Below are positions 1-7,018 of a stretch of 26,055 nucleotides of DNA, piece after piece. The DNA is from JBIQLO01 sp044464175 (GTDB lineage: Bacteria; Planctomycetota; Phycisphaerae; Tepidisphaerales; Tepidisphaeraceae), in contig JBIQLO010000033.1 in the NCBI GenBank assembly GCA_044464175.1, positions 1 to 26,055 of the forward strand, in the 5' to 3' direction. A program made the position numbers and the translations under genes. Position 1 is the first letter of the stretch. Every line of letters begins with the position of its first letter. The notes beneath the pieces were generated by a model. That model searched no databases. It saw nothing but the letters and a program-made list of their open reading frames with translations, and had not been told where the DNA came from.

Positions 1-1242
1 CTTGGCGGGATCGTATCCAAAGGAAACATGCTCGAAACGGACCGCGCCGGGGCCGGGGGGCAGGGGCTTGGCATCCGGTTTTTCCTGGACGCCGGAGTTG
101 GCGGTGAGAACCTCCCAGAGGCGCTGGGCGGAGACGATGGCGTTCTGGTATTGCTCGTTGATGACCTGGACCTGCTGCAGGCGGGTGAGGATGGCGCTCA
201 TGGCCGAGCCCAGAATCAGGAAGTCGCCCACATCCAGTTTCCCTTCCACCAGGAGGATGCCGCCGGCCAGGAACAGGGAGAGGTAGGAGGCCGAGGCGAT
301 CAGGCGGACGACGGGGGTGAAGTTGGCGAAGAGGCGGATGCGGTGGAGGATTCGGGTGTAGTAATCCTCGGTGTTCTGGTTGTAGGCGGCGATTTCCTGC
401 TGCTCGGTGGCGAAGGCCTTGACGACGTGGACACCGGAGATGTTCTCGGTGATCAGCGACACGTTTTTGTCGCTGGCGGCCATGACCGACTCCAGCACCG
501 GGCGGCATTTTCGGGTGAAGCGGAGGATGTACCAGGTCCAGATCGGCAGGGGGACGATCGCCAGGATCGCCACCCAGGGGCTGCGGGTGAGGATGAGGAT
601 GATGTAGCCGCCGACGATCAGGATCATCTCGAAGGTGATCAGGACAGCCGACTGGATGAAGGTGCGGACGTTGGACAGGTCGGTGAGGGAGCGGTTGATG
701 AGCTGTCCGGTGGGAATGGCGTCATGGAAGCTGAAGCCGGCGCGCTGGAGTTTGTCGTAGACGGCCTCGCGGATGTAGAAGACCATCTCCATGCTCAGCT
801 TCATGGCCGAGACTTCGCGAAGGTAGCGCAGGACGGCCATGCCCACGGCCAGGGCGGCCAGCCCGAAGATCACCTTACGGAGATTGGTGGAAAACGGATC
901 GGCGGAGGTGAACCAGGCCCAGAAGCCGGGGACGCTTCCGGTGACGGTGTGCAAATCCAGTTTTTGGATGTAGTTAACCGCCTCAGCGGTCTGGCGCACA
1001 AAGAGAATTTCGGTGGCGACGTACCCGGCCAAATAGAAGCAGGAGAGGATCAGGAGGAACTTGACGGGTTTAAGGAACCCGAACATCCACCGCAACAGGA
1101 ACCGGTTGTTGGGAGGAGAAGAAAAGGAGGAAGAAGGAGGCTCGCCCGGGGACGATGCCGGGTCGGTCGCCGAATCCCTGGCTTCCTGAAGCAAGGCCGA
1201 ATCAGAGTCGCTTTTTTTCAAGGCGGTCGAGGGTGTAGACAC
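1..1242 (-). CDS. ABC transporter, transmembrane plus ATPase (exporter half-transporter), 3' end outside window
   Basis: Reading the minus strand gives an open frame of 414 codons that runs off the left edge. It has a Ser/Pro-rich hydrophilic N-terminus (residues about 1-50). A six-helix-type exporter domain follows, with hydrophobic segments near residues 58-78, 122-140, 200-235 and 314-345. It includes the family-typical stretch TGQLINRSLTDLSNVR near residue 180 and TENISGVHVVKAFATE near 270. The last visible residues, VRFEHVSFGYDPAK, are the opening strand of an ABC ATPase domain. Walker A and later motifs lie outside the window. This is the MsbA/LmrA-like type IV exporter family, which moves lipids, drugs or peptides out across the inner membrane; the substrate cannot be told. 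I chose GTG at 1242 (an in-frame TAA lies at 1272-1270). TTG at 1221, giving MKKSDSD, is the alternative, and neither has a clear Shine-Dalgarno site. It is divergent from the glycosidase at 1400. Confidence 0.9.
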   Translation of the reverse strand, partial: MSTPSTALKKSDSDSALLQEARDSATDPASSPGEPPSSSFSSPPNNRFLLRWMFGFLKPVKFLLILSCFYLAGYVATEILFVRQTAEAVNYIQKLDLHTVTGSVPGFWAWFTSADPFSTNLRKVIFGLAALAVGMAVLRYLREVSAMKLSMEMVFYIREAVYDKLQRAGFSFHDAIPTGQLINRSLTDLSNVRTFIQSAVLITFEMILIVGGYIILILTRSPWVAILAIVPLPIWTWYILRFTRKCRPVLESVMAASDKNVSLITENISGVHVVKAFATEQQEIAAYNQNTEDYYTRILHRIRLFANFTPVVRLIASASYLSLFLAGGILLVEGKLDVGDFLILGSAMSAILTRLQQVQVINEQYQNAIVSAQRLWEVLTANSGVQEKPDAKPLPPGPGAVRFEHVSFGYDPAK

Positions 1243-1271
1243 GATCCAACGCCGTTTTCTAAAAGCATCTT

Positions 1272-1299
1272 AACCTACCGTGAATTGGCGGAACGTCAA
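1272..1299 (-). promoter_or_regulatory. Candidate sigma70 promoter for the ABC transporter
   Basis: On the minus strand TTGACG (1299-1294) is followed after 16 bp by TAGGTT (1277-1272), about 30 bp before the GTG start. The -35 box is good and the -10 box poor (3 of 6). It lies in the 157-bp divergent gap 1243-1399, which otherwise holds only the weak promoter of the gene at 1400. Confidence 0.35.
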
Positions 1300-1387
1300 T
1301 AGGGGAAATTTGAAAAACCGGCAGGGGCGGGGTCTGGACGTTTGGGAGGCGGGATTATTACCCTTCAGCCGGGAAGGGCGATGGGGT

Positions 1388-1393
1388 TATGAT
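1388..1393 (+). promoter_or_regulatory. Candidate -10 box for a leaderless transcript of the GH1-like gene
   Basis: TATGAT (5 of 6 to TATAAT) ends 6 nt before ATG 1400, so transcription would start at or next to the start codon. The -35 region (TTCAGC, 1364-1369) is weak. GGGG at 1383-1386 is too far from the ATG to be a convincing ribosome binding site. Confidence 0.3.
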
Positions 1394-1399
1394 CCGGCC

Positions 1400-2656
1400 A
1401 TGGCGCCTAACGACCGAACCGGCGCGGGCCTGCCCGCCTCTCTCCGCGTGGCCGATCCGGTGGATACGCTGCGGTTCATGTTCGCGGTGGGGATCGAGTG
1501 CAGCTATCCGACCATCGAGGGGAACCGCCGCGTCGATCAGCTTCGCGACACGGGGCATTATGAGCTGTGGAAGACCGATCTTAAACTGGTGCGGGAGTTG
1601 GGTTTGCGCTATTTGCGTTATGGGCCGCCGCTCTATCGCACGTTCCTGGGGCGCAACCATTATGACTGGAGTTTTCTGGACCCGGTGATGGCCGAGATGC
1701 GGCGGCTGGGGATCGTGCCGATCATTGACCTGCTCCATTTTGGGCTGCCCGACTGGCTGGAGAACTTTCAGAATCCCGCCTGGCCGGACCATTTCACCGA
1801 ATATGCCCGTTCCTTTGCCGAGCGGTATCCGTGGGTGCGGTATTACACGCCGGTGAACGAGATTTACATCACGGCGCAGTTCTCGGCGGCCTATGGATGG
1901 TGGAACGAGCGGCTGATGAGCGACACGGCCTTCATCACCAATATCAAGCACTGCTGCCGGGCGGCGGTGCTGGCGATGCGGGCAATCCTGGACCTGCGTC
2001 CGGACGCTATTTTCATCTTCAGCGAAAGCACGGAATACGTGCATCCGGGCAGCCCCGATACCGTGGCCCAGGCGCACTTCATGAACGAGCGGCGGTTTTT
2101 GTCGCTGGATTTGCCCTTCGGCAATGATGTTTCGGCCACGATGTACCGCTATCTCCTGTCCGGCGGGATGACGGAGGCGGAATATCTCTGGTTCCGCAAC
2201 CAGCAGGATCTGCGGCGGCATTGCATCATGGGAACGGACTATTACATCACCAATGAGCATGTCATCCGCCCGACCGGCCAGAGCATCGGGGCGGGGGATG
2301 TTTACGGGTACTACGTCATCACGCGCCAGTATTATGACCGCTACCGCGTGCCGGTGATGCACACCGAAACCAACCGGGCCGCCCCATACGCCGATGAGTG
2401 GCTTTGGAAAGAGTGGATGAACCTGCTGCGCCTGCGGGAGGATGGGATTCCGGTGGTGGGGTTCACCTGGTACGGGTTGGTGGACATGAAGGACTGGGAC
2501 ACCGCGCTGACGAAGATGCGCGGGCGGGTGAATCCGGTGGGGCTCTATACCCTTCAGCGGAAGCAGCGCAAAGTGGCGAGAGAGTACCGCCGGCTGGTGG
2601 AGGAGTATTCGCAATTGCCGATTTCGTCCAGCAAGTTCCCGATTTTGACGGCGTGA
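1400..2656 (+). CDS. GH1-like glycoside hydrolase (clan GH-A, beta-glucosidase type)
   Basis: A 418-residue protein without a signal peptide, so probably cytoplasmic. It follows the GH1 pattern: an early ELWKTDLKLVRELGLRYLRY segment (helix, then strand 2 of a TIM barrel), TPVNEIY with the presumed acid/base Glu154, and MHTETNRA with the presumed nucleophile Glu323. WYGLVDMKDW near residue 358 resembles the aromatic, substrate-binding C-terminal part of GH1 enzymes. GH1 members hydrolyse beta-linked glucosides or galactosides with retention; the exact substrate is not readable here. It is somewhat shorter than classical GH1 enzymes (about 450 residues) and divergent. The frame is open further upstream, but ATG 1400 is preferred: the protein pattern starts soon after it, and a TATGAT box lies 7 nt upstream, which would fit a leaderless mRNA. 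There are no partner genes on the same strand that reveal a pathway. Confidence 0.75.
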   Translation: MAPNDRTGAGLPASLRVADPVDTLRFMFAVGIECSYPTIEGNRRVDQLRDTGHYELWKTDLKLVRELGLRYLRYGPPLYRTFLGRNHYDWSFLDPVMAEMRRLGIVPIIDLLHFGLPDWLENFQNPAWPDHFTEYARSFAERYPWVRYYTPVNEIYITAQFSAAYGWWNERLMSDTAFITNIKHCCRAAVLAMRAILDLRPDAIFIFSESTEYVHPGSPDTVAQAHFMNERRFLSLDLPFGNDVSATMYRYLLSGGMTEAEYLWFRNQQDLRRHCIMGTDYYITNEHVIRPTGQSIGAGDVYGYYVITRQYYDRYRVPVMHTETNRAAPYADEWLWKEWMNLLRLREDGIPVVGFTWYGLVDMKDWDTALTKMRGRVNPVGLYTLQRKQRKVAREYRRLVEEYSQLPISSSKFPILTA

Positions 2657-2717
2657 GGGGGGCGGCGGTGGTCATCGTTGGGCAGGAAAGAGTGGTGGGG
2701 GCCTGCACCCAATTTGA

Positions 2718-2746
2718 TTGTCCCGGTGTGGGCATCCCGGTAGACT
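2718..2746 (+). promoter_or_regulatory. Candidate promoter for the first HEAT-like gene
   Basis: TTGTCC (2718-2723), a 17-bp spacer and TAGACT (2741-2746), each 4 of 6 to consensus. The expected start of transcription falls at about 2753, directly at ATG 2754, again suggesting a leaderless mRNA. Confidence 0.35.
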
Positions 2747-2753
2747 CGCGCTC

Positions 2754-3521
2754 ATGCTCGCCAGAACCCGATTCTTCCAGGGCGGATCGATCGAACCCTC
2801 CCCGAAAAAAGCGTTCCTTCCTGTGAGTTTCCATCCGTGCATTCGATTTGGGCTCCTGATGTTTGTTGCATCGCTTCTTGCAACGCCCGGCGCATCGCAA
2901 GCGCAGTCGTGGCCCAAACTGCCCGCTGAGGGAAAGTATTTGAGCGTTGGCGCGACGGTCTATTTGGCACTCAACATTTATATTGATTCAGTGCCGCCGA
3001 ATCTTGAGCAACTGGAACGCCATGGCAACCCGGCGGCCCGGCCGGTGTTGTACCTGGTCCTCAACGACCCCCAGAGCTATCTCAACTGGCCCGGGGTCAT
3101 CCGCATGTTGGGCTATGTGGGGGATGGCACCGATGGCCAAAAGCTGCTGGATTTTCTGAAGGCATTGCGCGAAAAGCCGAAGAGCGATGTGGAGTGGGAT
3201 ATATCCTATGCGCTGGCCGTATTGCGTCAGCGGAAACAAAAGGGGGCCGATGAACTGGTGGATCAGGTGGTCAGCCCGGCGTTCTGGCGACGGATGCACT
3301 TCCGGCCGAGCAATCTGTCGCAAGGAAAGGGAAGGCTGCCTTTTGATCTTGAGAGATCCTATCTCGCCATTGTGGCCTTGGCGCGGGTGGACCTCCCGTA
3401 TGCCAGAGCCAAGGCGGCCGAGATCCAGGCGTCGATCGAAGATGCGGATGAGAAAAAATTGTATGGCAAGGCCATTGATTACGTGCTTCGTGGCATCGCC
3501 AACGAGCAGAAAAATCCGTAA
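2754..3521 (+). CDS. Secreted HEAT-like repeat protein of unknown function, copy 1
   Basis: The protein is 255 residues from ATG 2754. A hydrophobic stretch FGLLMFVASLLA followed by ATPGASQAQ looks like a signal peptide with cleavage after SQA, so export across the inner membrane is likely. The mature part is mostly helical in character, with HEAT-like segments such as NPAARPVLYLVLNDP and WPGVIRMLGYVGDG and a LRQRKQKGADELVDQVV helix. No catalytic motif is visible. It is closely related to the gene that follows. The start is uncertain: aligning with copy 2 would favour GTG 2823 (MSFHPCIRFG...), whereas promoter spacing favours ATG 2754, and neither has a good Shine-Dalgarno site. HEAT-like folds usually act as protein-binding scaffolds, but a function cannot be assigned. 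Confidence 0.75.
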   Translation: MLARTRFFQGGSIEPSPKKAFLPVSFHPCIRFGLLMFVASLLATPGASQAQSWPKLPAEGKYLSVGATVYLALNIYIDSVPPNLEQLERHGNPAARPVLYLVLNDPQSYLNWPGVIRMLGYVGDGTDGQKLLDFLKALREKPKSDVEWDISYALAVLRQRKQKGADELVDQVVSPAFWRRMHFRPSNLSQGKGRLPFDLERSYLAIVALARVDLPYARAKAAEIQASIEDADEKKLYGKAIDYVLRGIANEQKNP

Positions 3522-3569
3522 TCATCAACCAATACCTAATAGACAAGACAATCGTATGGGAGGTAAATC

Positions 3570-4232
3570 ATGTCCATTTGGCACATTATGAAGTTGATCT
3601 TCCTTTTGTCTCTCCTTGTGGTCCCGACCACATTGAAGGCGCAGCCCAATCCCGATCAGCCAACAGAAGACAAAATCCTGAGCATTGGAACGACGATTGG
3701 ATTGGCACTCGATAATTATGGTGTATTGTCTCCGAGGTTAGATCACCTGGAGCGCCGAGGAAACCCGGCGGCGCGGCCGGGGTTGTATGCGATCCTCAAC
3801 GACCCGGCCAGTGACGTCTACTGGCCCGGCGTGATCCGCATGTTGGGGTGTGTGGGGGACGGGGCCGACGGCCAAAAGCTGGTGACTTTCCTTAAGAACC
3901 TGCGCGAAAAACCGAGTGATAAGGCTGTTTGGGCCGTATCCTACGCTCTGGCCCTGCTGCGTCAGCGGAAGCAGAAGGGGGCCGATGCGTTGGTGGATGA
4001 GGTGGTTCGCCCGGCGTTCTGGCGGGCGGTACGCTTCCACCCGACCACCAAGCCGGCGAGGGTGAAAGACAAATTGCCTTTTGAATTGGAAATGTCCCGT
4101 CTGGCCATTGAGGCCTTGGCGCACGTGGATCTCGCTTATGCCAAGGCGAAGGTGGCCGAGGTGCAGGCGTCGATTGACGACAGGAGCCAGAAGCAACACT
4201 ATGGCGAGGCCGTTGAGGCCCTGTTTCGCTGA
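3570..4232 (+). CDS. Secreted HEAT-like repeat protein of unknown function, copy 2
   Basis: The protein is 220 residues with an N-terminal signal peptide (MKLIFLLSLLVVPTTLKAQ after a short MSIWHI lead). The start is well supported by GGGAGGT six bases before ATG 3570. More than half of the residues after the signal peptide match copy 1, including NPAARP, WPGVIRMLG, VGDG.DGQKL, LREKP, SYALA.LRQRKQKGAD.LVD and the C-terminal AKAKVAEVQASIDD. The pair therefore arose by tandem duplication. Only 48 bp separate the genes, so co-transcription is likely. The function is unknown; no enzyme motif is seen. The stop codon is followed 24 bp later by a palindromic repeat. Confidence 0.82.
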   Translation: MSIWHIMKLIFLLSLLVVPTTLKAQPNPDQPTEDKILSIGTTIGLALDNYGVLSPRLDHLERRGNPAARPGLYAILNDPASDVYWPGVIRMLGCVGDGADGQKLVTFLKNLREKPSDKAVWAVSYALALLRQRKQKGADALVDEVVRPAFWRAVRFHPTTKPARVKDKLPFELEMSRLAIEALAHVDLAYAKAKVAEVQASIDDRSQKQHYGEAVEALFR

Positions 4233-4256
4233 TGTCGGGCAGGCGGCAGGAAGTGA

Positions 4257-4309
4257 GTAGGGTGGGCATTGGGCACCTCCGGGGCTAAGGTGGGCGGTGC
4301 CCACCCTAC
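4257..4309 (+). repeat. Twin-hairpin palindromic repeat, copy A
   Basis: A 53-bp inverted repeat bounded by GTAGGGTGGGCA and TGCCCACCCTAC. Its reverse complement aligns almost base for base with the copy inside carB (24239-24293), apart from a 2-bp gap and a few changes in the loop and inner arms. It lies between the stop of the HEAT-like gene and the fliI promoter. It could fold as RNA and attenuate read-through, but there is no U-tract. Confidence 0.85.
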
Positions 4310-4328
4310 GGCAAGCGGCCCATTTCAA

Positions 4329-4357
4329 GTGACAAGGCGCGGGAGACTGGCTATATT
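4329..4357 (+). promoter_or_regulatory. Sigma70-type promoter of the fliI operon
   Basis: GTGACA (4329-4334), a 17-bp spacer and TATATT (4352-4357), each 5 of 6 to consensus. Transcription would begin near 4364. Just downstream, CGGATC-AGGAG-GATCCG (4365-4380) forms a small hairpin whose loop carries AGGAG. This lies about 29 nt before the fliI ATG, too far for a normal ribosome binding site. Confidence 0.55.
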
Positions 4358-4404
4358 GTCGGCCGGATCAGGAGGATCCGACCCAGCGCCAAGGACCGGC
4401 GGCC

Positions 4405-5763
4405 ATGAAATACCTCGCCTCCCATCTGGACACTGTTGCCGCGTCGATGCCGTTTGGCGTCTCGGGGCGTATCTCGGCCGTGGCCGGGCTGGCGCTGGAG
4501 GCGGTGGAACTGACGCTGCCGCTGGGGTCCTTGTGCCGGATCGATTCGATGGGGGGGCGCCGGACGGTGGCGGAGGTGATTGGGTTCCAGGCCGACCGCA
4601 CCCTGCTGATGCCGTTGGGCCCGACGACAGGGGTGAACCGGGGGGACAAAATTTCCAACATCACGGCCGCCCCGCGCATCTGGTGCTCACCCGATCTGCT
4701 GGGGCGGGTCATCAACGGACTGGGGGAGCCGATCGACGGCAAGCCCCCGCCGCGCCTGGGCGAATCCCGCCGCATTGACGCACCGGCCGTCCGGCCGATG
4801 GAGCGGACGAACATCCGCCAGCCGATTTCCACCAGCATCCGCGCGATCGACGGGCTGCATACTTGCGGGCTGGGGCAGCGCATGGGGATTTTCTCCGGTC
4901 CCGGCGTGGGCAAAAGCACGCTTATGAGCTCCATTGCCCGGCGGACGGACGCGGATGTGTCGGTGGTGGCGCTGATCGGCGAGCGCGGGCGCGAGGTGCA
5001 GGAGTTCCTGGAGAACAGCCTGGGGGAAGAGGGCTTGAAGCGCTGCGTGGTGGTGGTGGCGACGGGGGATGAAGCGCCGAGCCTGCGCGTGCGTGCGGCC
5101 AAAGTGGCCTGCACGGTGGCGGAGTATTTCCGGGACCAGGGGCGGAATGTCCTGTTGATGATGGATTCGCTGACCCGACTGTGCCAGGCGCAGCGGCAGA
5201 TCGGGCTGGCCGCCCGTGAGCCACCGGCGACCAAGGGGTTTCCGCCCAGCGTCTTTGCCCTGCTGCCGGAAATTCTGGAGCGGGCGGGCAAGACGCAGCG
5301 CGGCTCGATCACCGGGTTTTACACGGTGCTGGTGGAGGGGGATGACTTCAATGAGCCGATCCCCGATGCGGTAAAAGGGATCACGGATGGGCATTTGTGG
5401 CTCAGCCGGCCGCTGGCCAATCGGGGGCATTTCCCGGCCATTGACGTGCTGCAGAGCATCTCGCGCGTGCGCTCGGATGTGAGCGATGAGGCGGACCTGA
5501 AGGCGATTCGGAAGGTATTGAAGCTCTGGGCGGTCTATGAGGACATCGCGGACCTGGTGAACATCGGGGCGTACGTGGCCGGGGCCAACGCCGAGTACGA
5601 CCTGGCGGTGACGGCGCGGTCAAAAATTACGGAATTCCTGCAGCAGGGATCGGATGAGCCGTGCGACCTTGCGACGGCCCGGCGGCAGCTTCTGGACCTG
5701 GCAGCGTGGATTGATCTGGCGGAGAAGGGGATGGCGAAGAAGGGCGTGGTCCGTGGTCCATGA
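4405..5763 (+). CDS. fliI: Flagellar type III export ATPase FliI
   Basis: A 452-residue protein, the usual FliI length (about 440-460). It is the F1-beta-like ATPase that sits under the flagellar export gate as a hexamer and helps drive export of rod, hook and filament subunits. Visible motifs are the N-terminal beta-barrel (about 1-95), LGRVINGLGEPIDG near 99, and Walker A GPGVGKST at 165-172. These are followed by the ALIGERGREVQEF segment near 191, Walker B VLLMMD ending at Asp254, and SLTRLCQAQRQIGLAAREPPATKGFPP in the catalytic core. GSITGFYTVLVEGDD.NEPI is typical of FliI and of SctN type III secretion ATPases. The neighbours (fliJ, motE, fliK) decide for the flagellar form. ATG 4405 is the only sensible start; no in-frame start exists between the upstream AGGAGG and this ATG. 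It is the first gene of the operon. Confidence 0.96.
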   Translation: MKYLASHLDTVAASMPFGVSGRISAVAGLALEAVELTLPLGSLCRIDSMGGRRTVAEVIGFQADRTLLMPLGPTTGVNRGDKISNITAAPRIWCSPDLLGRVINGLGEPIDGKPPPRLGESRRIDAPAVRPMERTNIRQPISTSIRAIDGLHTCGLGQRMGIFSGPGVGKSTLMSSIARRTDADVSVVALIGERGREVQEFLENSLGEEGLKRCVVVVATGDEAPSLRVRAAKVACTVAEYFRDQGRNVLLMMDSLTRLCQAQRQIGLAAREPPATKGFPPSVFALLPEILERAGKTQRGSITGFYTVLVEGDDFNEPIPDAVKGITDGHLWLSRPLANRGHFPAIDVLQSISRVRSDVSDEADLKAIRKVLKLWAVYEDIADLVNIGAYVAGANAEYDLAVTARSKITEFLQQGSDEPCDLATARRQLLDLAAWIDLAEKGMAKKGVVRGP

Positions 5764-5805
5764 TCCTTGTCTGAATTGTTCCCGGACCAAGGACAACGAT
5801 TTTGA

Positions 5806-6249
5806 ATGGCTCGCTTCATTTTCAAACTTCAGGCGGTGGCGCGGCAGCGGGAGCTGATCGAGCAGCAGAAGCAGCGAGCGCTGGGAGGACTGCGGATGCA
5901 GATGGGGGCGCTGGAGGCGCGGCTGCGGGCACTGGACGGGCAGATGCGGGCGGTGAACGAGGACTTGCGGACCAATCATCTGCGGGGGCCCCTGGATGTG
6001 AGCTATCTGGCGGCCCACCGGCGGTATGTGCTGGCGACGCAGCGGCAGGGAATCGCGCTGGCCCAGCAGATGGGGGCCCTCCAGCGGCAGATCGAGCAGG
6101 CGCAGGCGGAGTTGGCCGAGGCGGCCAAGAACCGCAAGGCGATCGAAAAGCTGCGGGAAAAGCAGTTCGAACGGTGGAAAGCTGAACAAGATCGGAAGGA
6201 AATGGCCGATCTGGATGAGGTGGGGCAGCAGATGGCCGTTGGGCCGTGA
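5806..6249 (+). CDS. fliJ: Flagellar export chaperone FliJ
   Basis: A 147-residue, almost entirely alpha-helical protein starting MARFIFKLQAV, the usual FliJ opening (F.F.LQ.VL..R). Long heptad-like runs such as LEARLRALDGQMRAVNEDLR and LQRQIEQAQAELAEAAKNRK form an antiparallel coiled coil like the F1 gamma stalk. The C-terminal EKQFERWKAEQDRKEMADLDEVGQQM matches the conserved FliJ tail. In known systems FliJ links the FliI ring to FlhA and recycles chaperones. It follows fliI by 42 bp and is conserved by position more than by sequence. The ribosome binding site is weak. Confidence 0.88.
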   Translation: MARFIFKLQAVARQRELIEQQKQRALGGLRMQMGALEARLRALDGQMRAVNEDLRTNHLRGPLDVSYLAAHRRYVLATQRQGIALAQQMGALQRQIEQAQAELAEAAKNRKAIEKLREKQFERWKAEQDRKEMADLDEVGQQMAVGP

Positions 6250-6329
6250 AGGCGTTTTTTGCATCTGGTTGTTTGTAATTGGCGTGCAAATCCCCAATGA
6301 CCAATAACAAATAGCAGTATCAAGTGGCA

Positions 6330-7016
6330 ATGAAAAAGCTATTGAACATTCTGATCCTCCTCCTGGCGATCAACTTTCTTCTGGTGGCCGGGGCGGGGTT
6401 GTGGTTGGCGCGGTCGGCGGGGGTGGACCGGGCCAAGCTGCAGGCGATCCGGGAGGTGCTGTTTCCGCCGCCGCCCCCTCCGGCGGCGACGACGCAGCCG
6501 GCCACCCAGCCGGCGACGCAGCCGGCCTCGCGACTGGAGGAGCTGTTGGCGCGGCAGACCGGGCGGACGGCCGGGGAGCAGGTGGCGGCGATGCAGCGGA
6601 CGTTTGACTCGCAGATGGCGATTCTGGAGCACCGGCGGCGGGAATTGCTGGATTTGGAGCGGCAGATCAACCTGGCCAGCGACAAGCTGTCGCGCGACAG
6701 GGCCGCCCTGGAGCAGCAGCGCAAGGAATTATCGGCCCAAGAACAGGAGGAAAATCGGCTAACGGCCGATAAAGGATTTCAGGACAGCCTGGAACGGTAC
6801 CAGGCGATGCAGCCCCGGCAGGTCAAATCGATCTTCATGGGGCTGGATGATCAGACGGTTATGAATTTTCTGCAGGCGATGGAGCCGAGGCAGGCGGCCA
6901 AGATCATCAAGGAGTTCAAGACGCCGGCGGAGGTGGATCGCATCCGCAAGGTGTTGGAGATGATGCGCTTGTCGGCCGATTCGCCGCTGCTGCAAAGCGC
7001 GGCGGCCAAAGGATAA
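6330..7016 (+). CDS. MotE-like flagellar protein (membrane anchor, coiled coil, MgtE_N-like C-terminus)
   Basis: A 228-residue protein. An N-terminal membrane segment (MKKLLNILILLLAINFLLVAGAGLWLA) is followed by a Pro-rich linker FPPPPPPAATTQPATQPATQ. A coiled coil spans about 60-145. The C-terminus (about 150-215), YQAMQPRQVKSIFMGLDDQT and NFLQAMEPRQAAKIIKEF, has the two-helix repeat of the MgtE N-terminal/FliG-like family. This layout is that of MotE, a periplasmic chaperone for the stator protein MotB in some bacteria, and such genes typically sit between fliJ and fliK. ATG 6330 is chosen; GTG 6324, two codons upstream in frame, is possible. Neither has a Shine-Dalgarno site. The 3' end lies 2 bp from the next ATG, which points to translational coupling. 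Confidence 0.82.
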   Translation: MKKLLNILILLLAINFLLVAGAGLWLARSAGVDRAKLQAIREVLFPPPPPPAATTQPATQPATQPASRLEELLARQTGRTAGEQVAAMQRTFDSQMAILEHRRRELLDLERQINLASDKLSRDRAALEQQRKELSAQEQEENRLTADKGFQDSLERYQAMQPRQVKSIFMGLDDQTVMNFLQAMEPRQAAKIIKEFKTPAEVDRIRKVLEMMRLSADSPLLQSAAAKG

Positions 7017-7018
7017 TT

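Noticed and set aside
28..1302. Long plus-strand open frame of 424 codons
   Set aside because: It lies antisense to the ABC transporter. Its composition (Gly, Asp, Glu, Gln runs) is that of a complementary shadow in GC-rich DNA, while the minus strand encodes recognisable transporter motifs.
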